NCBI GenBank assembly: GCA_964569025.1
Contig: CAZMSQ010000009.1
Span: 1 to 64,000, forward strand
Direction: 5' to 3'
Source: CAZMSQ01 sp964569025
Lineage (GTDB): Bacteria; Bacteroidota; Bacteroidia; Chitinophagales; Saprospiraceae
DNA: 64,000 nt
Below, in pieces: positions 17,860 through 25,407 of the stretch (positions are counted from its first letter, which is position 1; each line of letters opens with the position of its first letter). Under the pieces are notes generated by a model that was not told the origin of the DNA, searched no databases, and saw only the letters and a list, made by a program, of their open reading frames with translations. A program made the translations under genes and the position numbers.

Positions 17860-18366
17860 TCAGGACCCTGACACGTTTCTCACGGCATCGTACATACTTC
17901 GGATTTGAGCTTCGGAAAAGAGCCTTGTCGTTAAATCTGTTTGGAAAGTATATTCTTTATCCCCTTTAACCTGAACATGCCTGAAGTCAAAATTCACTGT
18001 TGACGAATCAATGGTGCGTTCAAAAATGAATCCATCCGTATCTTCTGCGATGATCTTTGAGAACCCGCGGTCTTCTTTCACATCTGCGAGTTTTTCAGCA
18101 AGAGCCTCGGTCACATCATAGTGTTCAGCTTCACGGATCCAAATTTGCACAAAGTACATTTCTTGTTCATTTCTCAGTGAAATGCTTTGTTGCACCACCC
18201 AATCTTCCTTGGCTACGGAGATACTGTCAGGAGCGAGGACGGTAATCGGTATGCCGTATTCCAGCAAACTGGTTGACTGATACACTGAATTGGGTGAAGG
18301 TTGACATGAGGCGAGAAGCAGCAGCATGGAAAGGGCGGCCACAAAGGGGCGTGTCGGGTTGATCAT
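17860..18366 (-). CDS. Lipoprotein of unknown function
   Basis: 168 residues. The N-terminus MINPTRPFVAALSMLLLLASCQPS is a clear type II signal with lipobox LLASC (Cys at 21), so it should be anchored to a membrane. The mature part has beta-rich segments (YGIPITVLAPDSISV, QEMYFVQIWIRE, TDGFIFERTID) and ends near a helix (IRSMYDAVRNV). No family is recognised. It converges with the possible microprotein at 17771-17848. Confidence 0.75.
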   Translation of the reverse strand: MINPTRPFVAALSMLLLLASCQPSPNSVYQSTSLLEYGIPITVLAPDSISVAKEDWVVQQSISLRNEQEMYFVQIWIREAEHYDVTEALAEKLADVKEDRGFSKIIAEDTDGFIFERTIDSSTVNFDFRHVQVKGDKEYTFQTDLTTRLFSEAQIRSMYDAVRNVSGS

Positions 18367-18537
18367 ATTTATTCCAGATAAGGATTCACAAAGAAGAAAG
18401 GTAGGAATTTATTCCTGCACAATGGAACCCAGACATACTTTTTTGGACCCACAGAGAGGGTGAATCTGGACGGATTCCAAACAGTTCGCTGTAAGAAATG
18501 AGGTTGTGTGGGTTATTGGGGGATGGGCGGAGAAATA

Positions 18538-18948
18538 TCAGATGGAGTTGACTTGATTCCGATCCATGACTATATCCTTCAACTCTTTGAGAATCGCGTA
18601 TTGGTCGGGCATGATTTTACGGAAGGCCTCCTTCACTGCGAAGTAGGTCCCTTTCTCCATTTCGGGTACCATTTCCATCAGTTGGTCTTTCACAATTCGG
18701 ACATCTTCGCGCAACATCTTTCGCAAAGATGGGATTTCGTGCCAATCGGCCTCGACAGCCTGGGCTTTCAGCACAGTACCATTTTCGCTTTTGACAGGCT
18801 CAAGGTTTATGATTCTGCTTTTTTCTTCCTCGGTCAGCATTCCTTCCGGGAGTTCCCATTCTTCACCATTCATATTCACGAGGAATATTTCAAGCCCTTT
18901 TTGGTTAATCCGGTAGATGATAAGTCTGGCCTGATCAAAGACGTTCAT
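18538..18948 (-). CDS. Nudix-like protein without a Nudix box
   Basis: 136 residues. The first 36 residues (ARLIIYRINQKGLEIFLVNMNGEEWELPEG) look like the N-terminal strands of a Nudix hydrolase, but the catalytic Nudix box (GX5EX7REUXEEXGU) that should follow is missing; the region instead reads MLTEEEKSRIINLEPVKSENG. The remainder is mostly helical and charged. It is probably not a hydrolase, perhaps a binding protein. A -7 box lies at 18983-18990. No same-strand neighbour is close enough to imply an operon. Confidence 0.6.
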   Translation of the reverse strand: MNVFDQARLIIYRINQKGLEIFLVNMNGEEWELPEGMLTEEEKSRIINLEPVKSENGTVLKAQAVEADWHEIPSLRKMLREDVRIVKDQLMEMVPEMEKGTYFAVKEAFRKIMPDQYAILKELKDIVMDRNQVNSI

Positions 18949-18982
18949 GCGTCAGAATTTTGCAAAGCTTTATGCTAAGATA

Positions 18983-18990
18983 CAAATATA
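18983..18990 (-). promoter_or_regulatory. -7 box for the Nudix-like gene
   Basis: CAAATATA on the plus strand (TATATTTG on the minus strand), exact TAnnTTTG, 35 bases from the start codon. Confidence 0.45.
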
Positions 18991-19048
18991 GGGAGAAGAA
19001 CAGGGATGGGAAAAAATGGTTGAGAAAAAAGCACCAATTCGCTCTTTC

Positions 19049-19549
19049 TTATTGGTCGTTTGGCTTCAGAACAACTAATAATTGACCTTTTTCGACAGAA
19101 TCTCCCTGCGTAGCATTTAGTATTTCGACGGTACCTGCAGAGGCTGTTTTAATGATGTTTTCCATTTTCATAGCCTCGAGAATGAGTACGGGCTGTCCCG
19201 ATTCAACAGATTGTCCGGTTTCCACTAATACCTCGAGCACCATACCCGGCATGGGGGCATAAACATCAGATGCCGCGGTGGCAGCCGATTGAGTCAGTCC
19301 GAGACGATCGACCAGCATGTCATGTTGATCTTTAAGCACTACTTTGAATCGATCTCCCCCTATTTGAATGACATAAGCCCGCTGCTCACTGTCGAATGAT
19401 TCGACCCTGGCATCCAAGGAACGATGTCGGTCCAGGATATGGAAGTGTACGCCATCTTCCGTATAACAATCCAATCCGGCCAATTCTCCTTTACTGACCG
19501 AAAACTCATACGTTTTATCTACAAGAGCGGTAAAAAGTACATCATCCAT
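19049..19549 (-). CDS. Biotin carboxyl carrier protein
   Basis: 166 residues. The C-terminal biotinyl domain (about 95-165) has the biotinylation motif EAMKM with Lys128, preceded by YAPMPGMVLEVLVETGQSV. The N-terminal about 80 residues match stand-alone carriers of Bacteroidota propionyl-/acetyl-CoA carboxylase complexes. It transfers carboxyl groups between a biotin carboxylase and a carboxyltransferase; neither partner is adjacent. Its start overlaps the stop of the upstream membrane protein gene by 8 bp, implying translational coupling. Confidence 0.93.
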   Translation of the reverse strand: MDDVLFTALVDKTYEFSVSKGELAGLDCYTEDGVHFHILDRHRSLDARVESFDSEQRAYVIQIGGDRFKVVLKDQHDMLVDRLGLTQSAATAASDVYAPMPGMVLEVLVETGQSVESGQPVLILEAMKMENIIKTASAGTVEILNATQGDSVEKGQLLVVLKPNDQ

Positions 19550-19946
19550 CGCTTGAAATTTGTGGTGGCGGCGTACGGCTTAGTTTAAGCAGGACGTACA
19601 CTTCAAAAATCGTAAACCCAACGTATATCATGAGCACAGGGAGGACAAAAAGGGCTGAGGTTGGTTTTTCCAGGACTACCCATGCGAGCAGCAGACCGAC
19701 AGTGACCATAAGCTTGATTGTTGTAATCGCTAGGACAGCACTGGTAAACTTATTTTTGTTGGGACTGAGGGCCGCTGATTTTGCGTACCTGAACATCAGT
19801 CCTGTCAGCACGAAAAAGATACCAAGAGACATCCATGCCAATGCACACCATGGTGCCATTGCTGGAATCCGACACAATACCATGTTCATGAGAGCCATGC
19901 ATACACTCGTCACTGTGAGTCCTACGAGGAAGTGTCGGTTTGTCAT
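19542..19946 (-). CDS. Four-helix membrane protein, AtpI-like position
   Basis: 134 residues with about four membrane segments (FLVGLTVTSVCMALMNMVL, CALAWMSLGIFFVLTGLMF, LAITTIKLMVTVGLLLAWVVL, ALFVLPVLMIYVGFTIFEVYVLL). In many Bacteroidota a protein of this size and topology sits between atpZ and atpB at the head of the F0F1 operon. Here the following gene is a biotin carrier protein instead. Its start overlaps the AtpZ stop by 4 bp (ATGA). It may assist ATP synthase assembly (inference). Confidence 0.7.
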   Translation of the reverse strand: MTNRHFLVGLTVTSVCMALMNMVLCRIPAMAPWCALAWMSLGIFFVLTGLMFRYAKSAALSPNKNKFTSAVLAITTIKLMVTVGLLLAWVVLEKPTSALFVLPVLMIYVGFTIFEVYVLLKLSRTPPPQISSDG

Positions 19947-20137
19947 GGTTTCAGAAGGTCTTTCACTGTCAGGTAAACAGCGGCCAGCGTTGCGAAAAGA
20001 GAAAGGCCGATCGTGAACCAGGGTGTTGAAGTACCTACAATCTTATCGAGATATTGACCGGCCAGCACACCCAGTAGAATCGTAATTCCCATCTGAATCG
20101 CCATTCCACTATATTTCAGGTAGTTTTTTGGCTCCAT
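19943..20137 (-). CDS. atpZ: AtpZ/AtpI-family small membrane protein
   Basis: 64 residues with two hydrophobic helices (MAIQMGITILLGVLAGQYLD and WFTIGLSLFATLAAVYLTV) and the family features Q-x-G and G-x-x-x-G. AtpZ-type proteins accompany F0F1 ATP synthase operons and, with AtpI, have been linked to ion transport and c-ring assembly. It lies 9 bp after bactofilin and overlaps the next gene by 4 bp. No ATP synthase subunit is present in the window. Confidence 0.85.
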   Translation of the reverse strand: MEPKNYLKYSGMAIQMGITILLGVLAGQYLDKIVGTSTPWFTIGLSLFATLAAVYLTVKDLLKP

Positions 20138-20146
20138 CTGATTGAA

Positions 20147-20617
20147 TCAGCGAACTTCTTCCTGCAGATCTTTGGCCTTTTCTGCCACATGGTAGGCTTG
20201 TGATTTCTTTTTTCCTGCCGGGGATTTCTCCCTATGAGATCCTCCCATTACGCAGCTCACGTTAAAGAGGGCTCCGGACTGTACAATGAGCTTTTGGGTC
20301 GTCACGTCTCCTGACACTTCTGCGGTTTCCCTCACGTTCAGCACATCGCTTACTGAGAGATCTCCTTCAAATTTACCCTCAATAACAGCGCTTTGGCATA
20401 CTACATCTCCGGAGATATGTCCGGTTGGTCCGATGATTACCTTGGCTTTGCATTCAAGCGTACCCTTGAGAAATCCATCGATGCGAATATCTGATTCTGA
20501 AACAATTTTTCCCTCGATGCGGGTATCTTTCACCAGACTATTCAATTGATGGGACCCTGAGCCATTTGCGGTCCCTCCTCTCTTCACCATGTCGTTTTTA
20601 TTCTTGTTTGAGAACAT
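20147..20617 (-). CDS. Bactofilin (polymer-forming cytoskeletal protein)
   Basis: 156 residues. The central region (about 33-115) has the repetitive beta-helix pattern of bactofilins (IEGKIVSESDIRIDGFLKG, VIIGPTGHISGDVVCQSAV, IEGKFEGDLSVSDVLNV). The C-terminal tail is polar and lysine-rich (SPAGKKKSQ..). Bactofilins form filaments near the membrane and influence shape or peptidoglycan enzymes. It is the first gene of the bactofilin-atpZ-membrane protein-BCCP run. Confidence 0.93.
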   Translation of the reverse strand: MFSNKNKNDMVKRGGTANGSGSHQLNSLVKDTRIEGKIVSESDIRIDGFLKGTLECKAKVIIGPTGHISGDVVCQSAVIEGKFEGDLSVSDVLNVRETAEVSGDVTTQKLIVQSGALFNVSCVMGGSHREKSPAGKKKSQAYHVAEKAKDLQEEVR

Positions 20618-20732
20618 CGGTTTTTATTCAATCAGTTATGAGATGCAACAGGAGATTTCCGAAACTTATTTATCAGCCCTGGCGTGTAGACCCGAGAACA
20701 GGATATATGATGCCGAAAGATACTATAAAAAC

Positions 20733-20773
20733 AAAAAGACTTCAAAAGTAATATCGCCTTTTGAAGTCTTTTT
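20733..20773. terminator. Strong hairpin terminator downstream of the PorP/SprF gene
   Basis: A perfect 15-bp inverted repeat (20733-20747 and 20759-20773) with an 11-base loop, flanked by A- and T-runs. It lies 22 bases past the stop of the PorP/SprF gene on the minus strand. Confidence 0.88.
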
Positions 20774-20794
20774 GAGGCAAGCCCTCAGCTATGC

Positions 20795-21859
20795 TCAGAA
20801 GTTCGGGCAGTAGACACCCCGCCGTTCGGGACCGCAAATTTTATAATTCACAGAAAATTCGAAAGCTCCGTTGTTGTTCGTGGCTGGACGAAGTGTAGAA
20901 ACATTCAGGTCGTAGCTAAATCCGATTCCAAAGCGATCATAGTCAAATCGTGTAGACAAAATCAGTGCATCCACAAGCATAGATCCCTCATCGAATCTAT
21001 TGGCTACACGAGCCCAGGTGCCGATTTGAAATGACTGCTCGCTAAATCGCTGATTCCCAAGCAGGAATTTTAGGCTGAATCCTCCGTTAATTTGAGTAGA
21101 AGGACCTTGCAGGAACATCACTGCACCTGGCAGGATTCCGAAGTTATCACCAAGCATAAATTCACCTCCTGTGTGGATGGTAAACTTGCTATACAGAGGC
21201 ACATCAGGCGTTGCGTCCGGATCACCTCGGTAGAATGTCATGTTGGCACGATTCAGGTGACTGTAGGCACCACCGATATAGAAGCTTTGATTATCGCCCC
21301 ATACCGAGAACCACAGCAAGCCAGCTGACATATCGAAAAACATGAAATTATCATCAAGCCCGATCGGCTCGTTTGATGGTTCATTTTCGTTAAAGACGCC
21401 TCCGACGGCCTGTTCCGGCCATTGAGCTCTCAGGAAATCAATACTCCGTTGGGAAACACCGGCATCAACACCAATTGAAAGGTAGTGAGCCTCTCCGCGA
21501 GACCCTGCCATCCTCTTGGCATATGACCCGGACAGGCGACCCTGCAGGGTTGAAAAATCAAGCTCACCGGCTCTGTCTCCCCAAAACACCCCTCCGAAAC
21601 CAAAATAATCGTATCTCCCGATGGCCACGCGCTGGTCGTAGCTGACTGAATAGGTGCTGAAGGCATTTGCTTTCAGAACACTCGCCCATTGATTCCGATA
21701 GTTTGCAACCACGCGATGGTTACAGTTCATTACTCCTGTCAGAGCGGGATTCAAATTAAGTGGCGACATGTAGAATTGCGAAAAATGGATATCCTGCGCA
21801 AAAAGACCCGCTGAAAGGCAAATCAGGCCAAGGGTCAGGAATTTTCTCAATGTACTCAT
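20795..21859 (-). CDS. PorP/SprF family outer-membrane protein
   Basis: 354 residues with a signal peptide (MSTLRKFLTLGLICLSAGLFAQD). The first mature segment, IHFSQFYMSPLNLNPALTGVM, is the family hallmark. The rest has alternating beta-strand patterns ending in FSVNYKICG, consistent with a 14-strand-type barrel. PorP/SprF proteins work with T9SS and often anchor or help export a specific partner encoded nearby; no giant adhesin gene is adjacent here. A -7 box lies at 21930-21937. Confidence 0.95.
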   Translation of the reverse strand: MSTLRKFLTLGLICLSAGLFAQDIHFSQFYMSPLNLNPALTGVMNCNHRVVANYRNQWASVLKANAFSTYSVSYDQRVAIGRYDYFGFGGVFWGDRAGELDFSTLQGRLSGSYAKRMAGSRGEAHYLSIGVDAGVSQRSIDFLRAQWPEQAVGGVFNENEPSNEPIGLDDNFMFFDMSAGLLWFSVWGDNQSFYIGGAYSHLNRANMTFYRGDPDATPDVPLYSKFTIHTGGEFMLGDNFGILPGAVMFLQGPSTQINGGFSLKFLLGNQRFSEQSFQIGTWARVANRFDEGSMLVDALILSTRFDYDRFGIGFSYDLNVSTLRPATNNNGAFEFSVNYKICGPERRGVYCPNF

Positions 21860-22199
21860 GCTGATGCTGTGTTTATTCGTGGCGGTTGCGTGTTATGATC
21901 GGCCAATATAGAACTTTTTGGAGTGTGGTCAAAAATAAACAATAATTCCAAAGAAAAGAGGTACTCCTCCCAATAGTTCGGAGAAATGACGGCTACAGAC
22001 GAAATCAGAAATGGTAAGCAGATTATAAACCATTTAGGAAATTGTTGAGTGACAATCCACATCTGCGGAAGTGCCAATGAAAGAATTGAACGTCATTTTG
22101 TCGTCTATCAGTGTCCATTCGTCTGATGGCGGTTTGATTCTCACCGGCAAAATGCTACATTGCCACCATTTTATTCGCACACTTAACATTCGATCTGAC
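21860..22199. other. Divergent intergenic region between PorP/SprF and the S46 peptidase
   Basis: About 340 bases. It contains the -7 box of the porP-like gene and, on the plus strand, a TTTG at 22134-22137 followed 18 bases later by TACATTGC, a weak promoter candidate for the peptidase. An open frame covers 22071-22199 but its translation has no peptidase features. No other structure seen. Confidence 0.5.
21930..21937 (-). promoter_or_regulatory. -7 box of the PorP/SprF gene
   Basis: CAAAAATA on the plus strand reads TATTTTTG on the minus strand, an exact TAnnTTTG match, 71 bases from the start codon. Confidence 0.4.
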
Positions 22200-24272
22200 A
22201 TGAAACAACTGAAGAGAGGATTTGCAGGACTCGGGCTTATTTTTGCGCTCGTCCTGACCCTACAGGCCCAGAACAATCCGGCCGAAGCAAGCCGTTTTGA
22301 CTACGGTAAAATGTGGACTTTCGAGCATGCACCGCTCGATTATTTTCAAGAAACTTACGACTTCCGCCCCAATGATGAATGGCTGGAGCGTGCCAGGCTT
22401 TCTGCCCTGCGTTTTGCATCATTCTGCTCTGCTTCATTTATCTCTCCAAATGGTCTGATCCTTACAAACCACCACTGTTCAAGAGGAGTTGTAGGTGACT
22501 TGATGCAGGAGGGAGAAGATTTTGACAAGAATGGGTTTTATGCCACCACACAAGAGGAAGAGCGCCGTGCAGAAGGCTTGTTTGTCAAGCAACTGGTCAA
22601 AATCGAGGATATCACCAACCAGGTGAATGAAATGACTGCAGATGCGGCAAATGAGGAGGAGATGAAGCAAAAACAAGCAGCCGCCCTGGAGCAAATCCTT
22701 GAATCTTACAAATCGAACCCTGACTGGCAGGGGCTGGAACCCGAGACAGTCACATACTACAGCGGAGGTAAGTTCTCTGTATATGGATACAAGCGATACG
22801 ATGATATCCGTTTGGTCCTCATCCCTGAACTCCAGCTTGGCTATTTCGGGGGTGATCCTGACAATTTCACCTATCCACGGTATGCACTTGACTTCACCCT
22901 TTGGAGAGCCTATGAAAATGGTAAGCCAGTGAACACCTCTGAATTTCATTTCCCGGTATTGCCGGAGGGGGCAGTGGAAGGGGACCCGGTTTTTGTCATC
23001 GGCAACCCGGGCAGTACAGAGCGCTACCGGAGCGTGGCCCAGCTAGAATACGACCGCGATTACAGGTACAACATTCAGCTTGCAGCATACAACAGCATGA
23101 TGTCAGTGATGGAGGCCCAATATGAAGCAGAGCCTAGCCATGATCTCCAGGAGACCATGTTCAGCCTCGGTAACAGCATCAAAGCAATCACGGGAATTGT
23201 GGAGGGCATGCACAATCCCCGTCTGATGAATCGCAAGGTCGCCATGGAGTCAAAAATTCGCATGGCTTCTACCAAAGATGGAAGTCGCGATTATTGGGCC
23301 GAACTTGAAGCACTCTATGAGCCACTACAAGATGAAGCTATGGAGGTGACCCTCCTCAGTCCGGGTAGACTGGGCGGAAACACCGTGGTGGCTGCGCATG
23401 TAGCTCATCGGTACAAATCAGCGCTTGAAGAGGGAGCTTCAGAAGAAGAACTTGCCGCGATGAAAGGTCAGGTGATGCAAATCGGACAGATGCTTCAAGA
23501 CCCCTATGAGCAGCAGAGGCTAACTAATTTGCTGACCATGGCCTCAGAATTCGCAGATGCAGATGACACCTATGTTTCTGAGCTTTTGGCTGGTCAAAGC
23601 CCTGCAGAGGCTGCAAACCGGATTCTGGAGGGCACAGCCTTCGGAAATCCCGAAGAGCTCGAAAAATTGCTCGGAAAAGATAAAAAGGTCACAAAATCAA
23701 AAGACCCTATTCTCCAAATGGGAGACCTTATCGTACCCGCTTACCAGAACGCCGCAGTTGCTTTTCAGTCTTCGGGAGCCCAGAGAAAAGGGCTCGAACA
23801 ACTGATTGCCAATGAGGTGTTCAAGGTGTATGGTCTGAATATTCCGCCCGATGCCACTTTTACCCTGCGCTTTGCGGATGGTGTCGTAAAAGGCTACGAT
23901 TACAATGGCACACAGGCTCCGTTTTTCACAACCTACTTTGGCTTGTACGATCGCTCACTGTCACACAACCAGACATTCCCATGGTCACTGCCTGAGCGCT
24001 GGCAAAATCCTCCCATGGGGCTGTTAAAGGCACCAATGAATTTCGTATCGACCTCTGATAGCATCGGCGGTAACTCCGGAAGCCCTGTCATCAACAAGAA
24101 CAGACAACTCGTTGGATTGCTCTTTGACGGCAACATCGAATCACTGCCGGGCAATTTTATTTATGACATCGAATACAACAGATCAGTCAATGTGCATGCC
24201 GGCGGTATTGTTGCTGCCATGCGCTATATCTATGGCGCAAATAGGATTCTGTCAGAATTGAATGTCGAGTAG
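22200..24272 (+). CDS. S46 dipeptidyl-peptidase, DPP7-type
   Basis: 690 residues from the ATG at 22200, which gives a proper signal peptide (KQLKRGFAGLGLIFALVLTLQAQ); the longer frame from 22071 does not. S46 serine exopeptidases release dipeptides in the periplasm. The catalytic His is in LTNHHC (H92), the Asp in YPRYALDF, and the Ser in GGNSGSP (S626). The S1-pocket position 18 residues after the serine is Gly (G644), as in DPP7 enzymes that prefer hydrophobic P1 residues, whereas DPP11 has Arg. A strong terminator follows. The second S46 enzyme is at 45923. Confidence 0.95.
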   Translation: MKQLKRGFAGLGLIFALVLTLQAQNNPAEASRFDYGKMWTFEHAPLDYFQETYDFRPNDEWLERARLSALRFASFCSASFISPNGLILTNHHCSRGVVGDLMQEGEDFDKNGFYATTQEEERRAEGLFVKQLVKIEDITNQVNEMTADAANEEEMKQKQAAALEQILESYKSNPDWQGLEPETVTYYSGGKFSVYGYKRYDDIRLVLIPELQLGYFGGDPDNFTYPRYALDFTLWRAYENGKPVNTSEFHFPVLPEGAVEGDPVFVIGNPGSTERYRSVAQLEYDRDYRYNIQLAAYNSMMSVMEAQYEAEPSHDLQETMFSLGNSIKAITGIVEGMHNPRLMNRKVAMESKIRMASTKDGSRDYWAELEALYEPLQDEAMEVTLLSPGRLGGNTVVAAHVAHRYKSALEEGASEEELAAMKGQVMQIGQMLQDPYEQQRLTNLLTMASEFADADDTYVSELLAGQSPAEAANRILEGTAFGNPEELEKLLGKDKKVTKSKDPILQMGDLIVPAYQNAAVAFQSSGAQRKGLEQLIANEVFKVYGLNIPPDATFTLRFADGVVKGYDYNGTQAPFFTTYFGLYDRSLSHNQTFPWSLPERWQNPPMGLLKAPMNFVSTSDSIGGNSGSPVINKNRQLVGLLFDGNIESLPGNFIYDIEYNRSVNVHAGGIVAAMRYIYGANRILSELNVE

Positions 24273-24303
24273 GTCTCGCATCACCATCTTATTCTGACTT
24301 CAA

Positions 24304-24344
24304 AAAAAGGAGGAATGTCACTGAGCGTGGTATTCCTCCTTTTT
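24304..24344. terminator. Bidirectional terminator after the DPP7-type gene
   Basis: AAAAAGGAGGAAT (24304-24316) pairs with ATTCCTCCTTTTT (24332-24344), a 13-bp stem with a 15-base loop. The right arm overlaps the stop codon of the convergent gene ending at 24343. Confidence 0.88.
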
Positions 24345-25407
24345 ATTGAATCCATTCTGCCCCAAACTTTTCAACAAGGACATTGTCAATGGAGTCAGCC
24401 TGAGAGAAAATTTGCTCAAAAAGCGGGCCGGCAGTGAGGGGGGAGAATGAGTGATCATACAACAAGGTGGTCAGAAATACCTCAGAATCCTGAACGCTGA
24501 GAGACATGCGTTCCAGAGAATGGTTTCGCACGAGCATCCATCTGAACAGTTCAGGATTTGTTTCTGGTCCAATTTTACAAAGGGCCGCCTCGCATGTAAT
24601 CAGTCCGCTTTGGGCATGATACGAAAGATGGAGAAAGGCACTTCCTCGTCTGATGTGCCAACTGTCAGGGCCATGTCTGGAGGCAATCGGATCATATCCC
24701 ATTGCAGACAAGAGTTGCTCAATGGTTGCCGGTATACCGCCATGTGCAACCGGCTGAAATTCTGACGGCCATTGAATTTCTGATGCACACCACTGACAGA
24801 TCTCCTCGCCTGGAGTATCCGACCATATGCGTTCAAAACAGGACATACATCTGATTCCCTGTTCTTTGCCGGATTGACGATATTCGGTAATAAGTTCGTT
24901 CAGGAGACTTGCCGGTACGATTTCTGCCATTTCATGACCCCCGGGCACTGTTCTGACTTGGAGCCCTGCGACCCTTCCATTCTGATCAGCAATGATGCCA
25001 CAGGCAGGCATCGCCTGAGTGCCTGAAACCCTGAATGTCGGATGCACGGGCTTATTCTCCACATTCTCTATCCAAACCATCTGCGGCTCTGTCTGGCTTG
25101 AGCAGTCTACCATTTGAAGCCTGCTCTTCAGCCCTATTGCATCCTTTGAAAAATTCAATCCAACATGGTCTGCTATCGCTGGCGGCTTTTCAAAAAGAGC
25201 TACGTCAAGCCATGCATCTTCAACCCGAACGCTACAAGGTGCCGGCCCAAGACCTATGGCATTGACCCACACCTCCGACTGTCCCTCAACCAATCTCAAC
25301 GGAGCGACAATCAAACGGCTCCCAGCAATCATGCATCCGAAACCTGAGCAATGCGCAGAGGAAAAACGGACCATTCCTTTTGCAATCTCATCATTCATAC
25401 ATTCCAA
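24343..25407 (-). CDS. Pseudo-trypsin / zinc-ribbon / YbjN-like protein
   Basis: 354 residues (a start at 25398, MNDEIAKG, is also possible). Residues about 10-180 follow a trypsin-like fold (SGFGCMIAGSRLIVAPLRLVEG; WLDVALFEKP; ACGIIADQNGRVAGLQV), but the catalytic His and Ser positions are not His or Ser; only the Asp remains. A zinc ribbon follows (CMSC, 13 residues, CQWC). The last about 120 residues (LFRWMLVRNHSLERMSLSVQDSEVFL..) look like a YbjN/CesT-type chaperone fold. No signal peptide. It overlaps the upstream gene by up to 17 bp. The function is unknown; it is probably a scaffold or sensor. Confidence 0.7.
   Translation of the reverse strand: MECMNDEIAKGMVRFSSAHCSGFGCMIAGSRLIVAPLRLVEGQSEVWVNAIGLGPAPCSVRVEDAWLDVALFEKPPAIADHVGLNFSKDAIGLKSRLQMVDCSSQTEPQMVWIENVENKPVHPTFRVSGTQAMPACGIIADQNGRVAGLQVRTVPGGHEMAEIVPASLLNELITEYRQSGKEQGIRCMSCFERIWSDTPGEEICQWCASEIQWPSEFQPVAHGGIPATIEQLLSAMGYDPIASRHGPDSWHIRRGSAFLHLSYHAQSGLITCEAALCKIGPETNPELFRWMLVRNHSLERMSLSVQDSEVFLTTLLYDHSFSPLTAGPLFEQIFSQADSIDNVLVEKFGAEWIQ

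Noticed and set aside
20566..20813. Small overlapping plus-strand frames near bactofilin
   Set aside because: They overlap the bactofilin start and the 15-bp terminator of the PorP/SprF gene, so they cannot be supported as genes.
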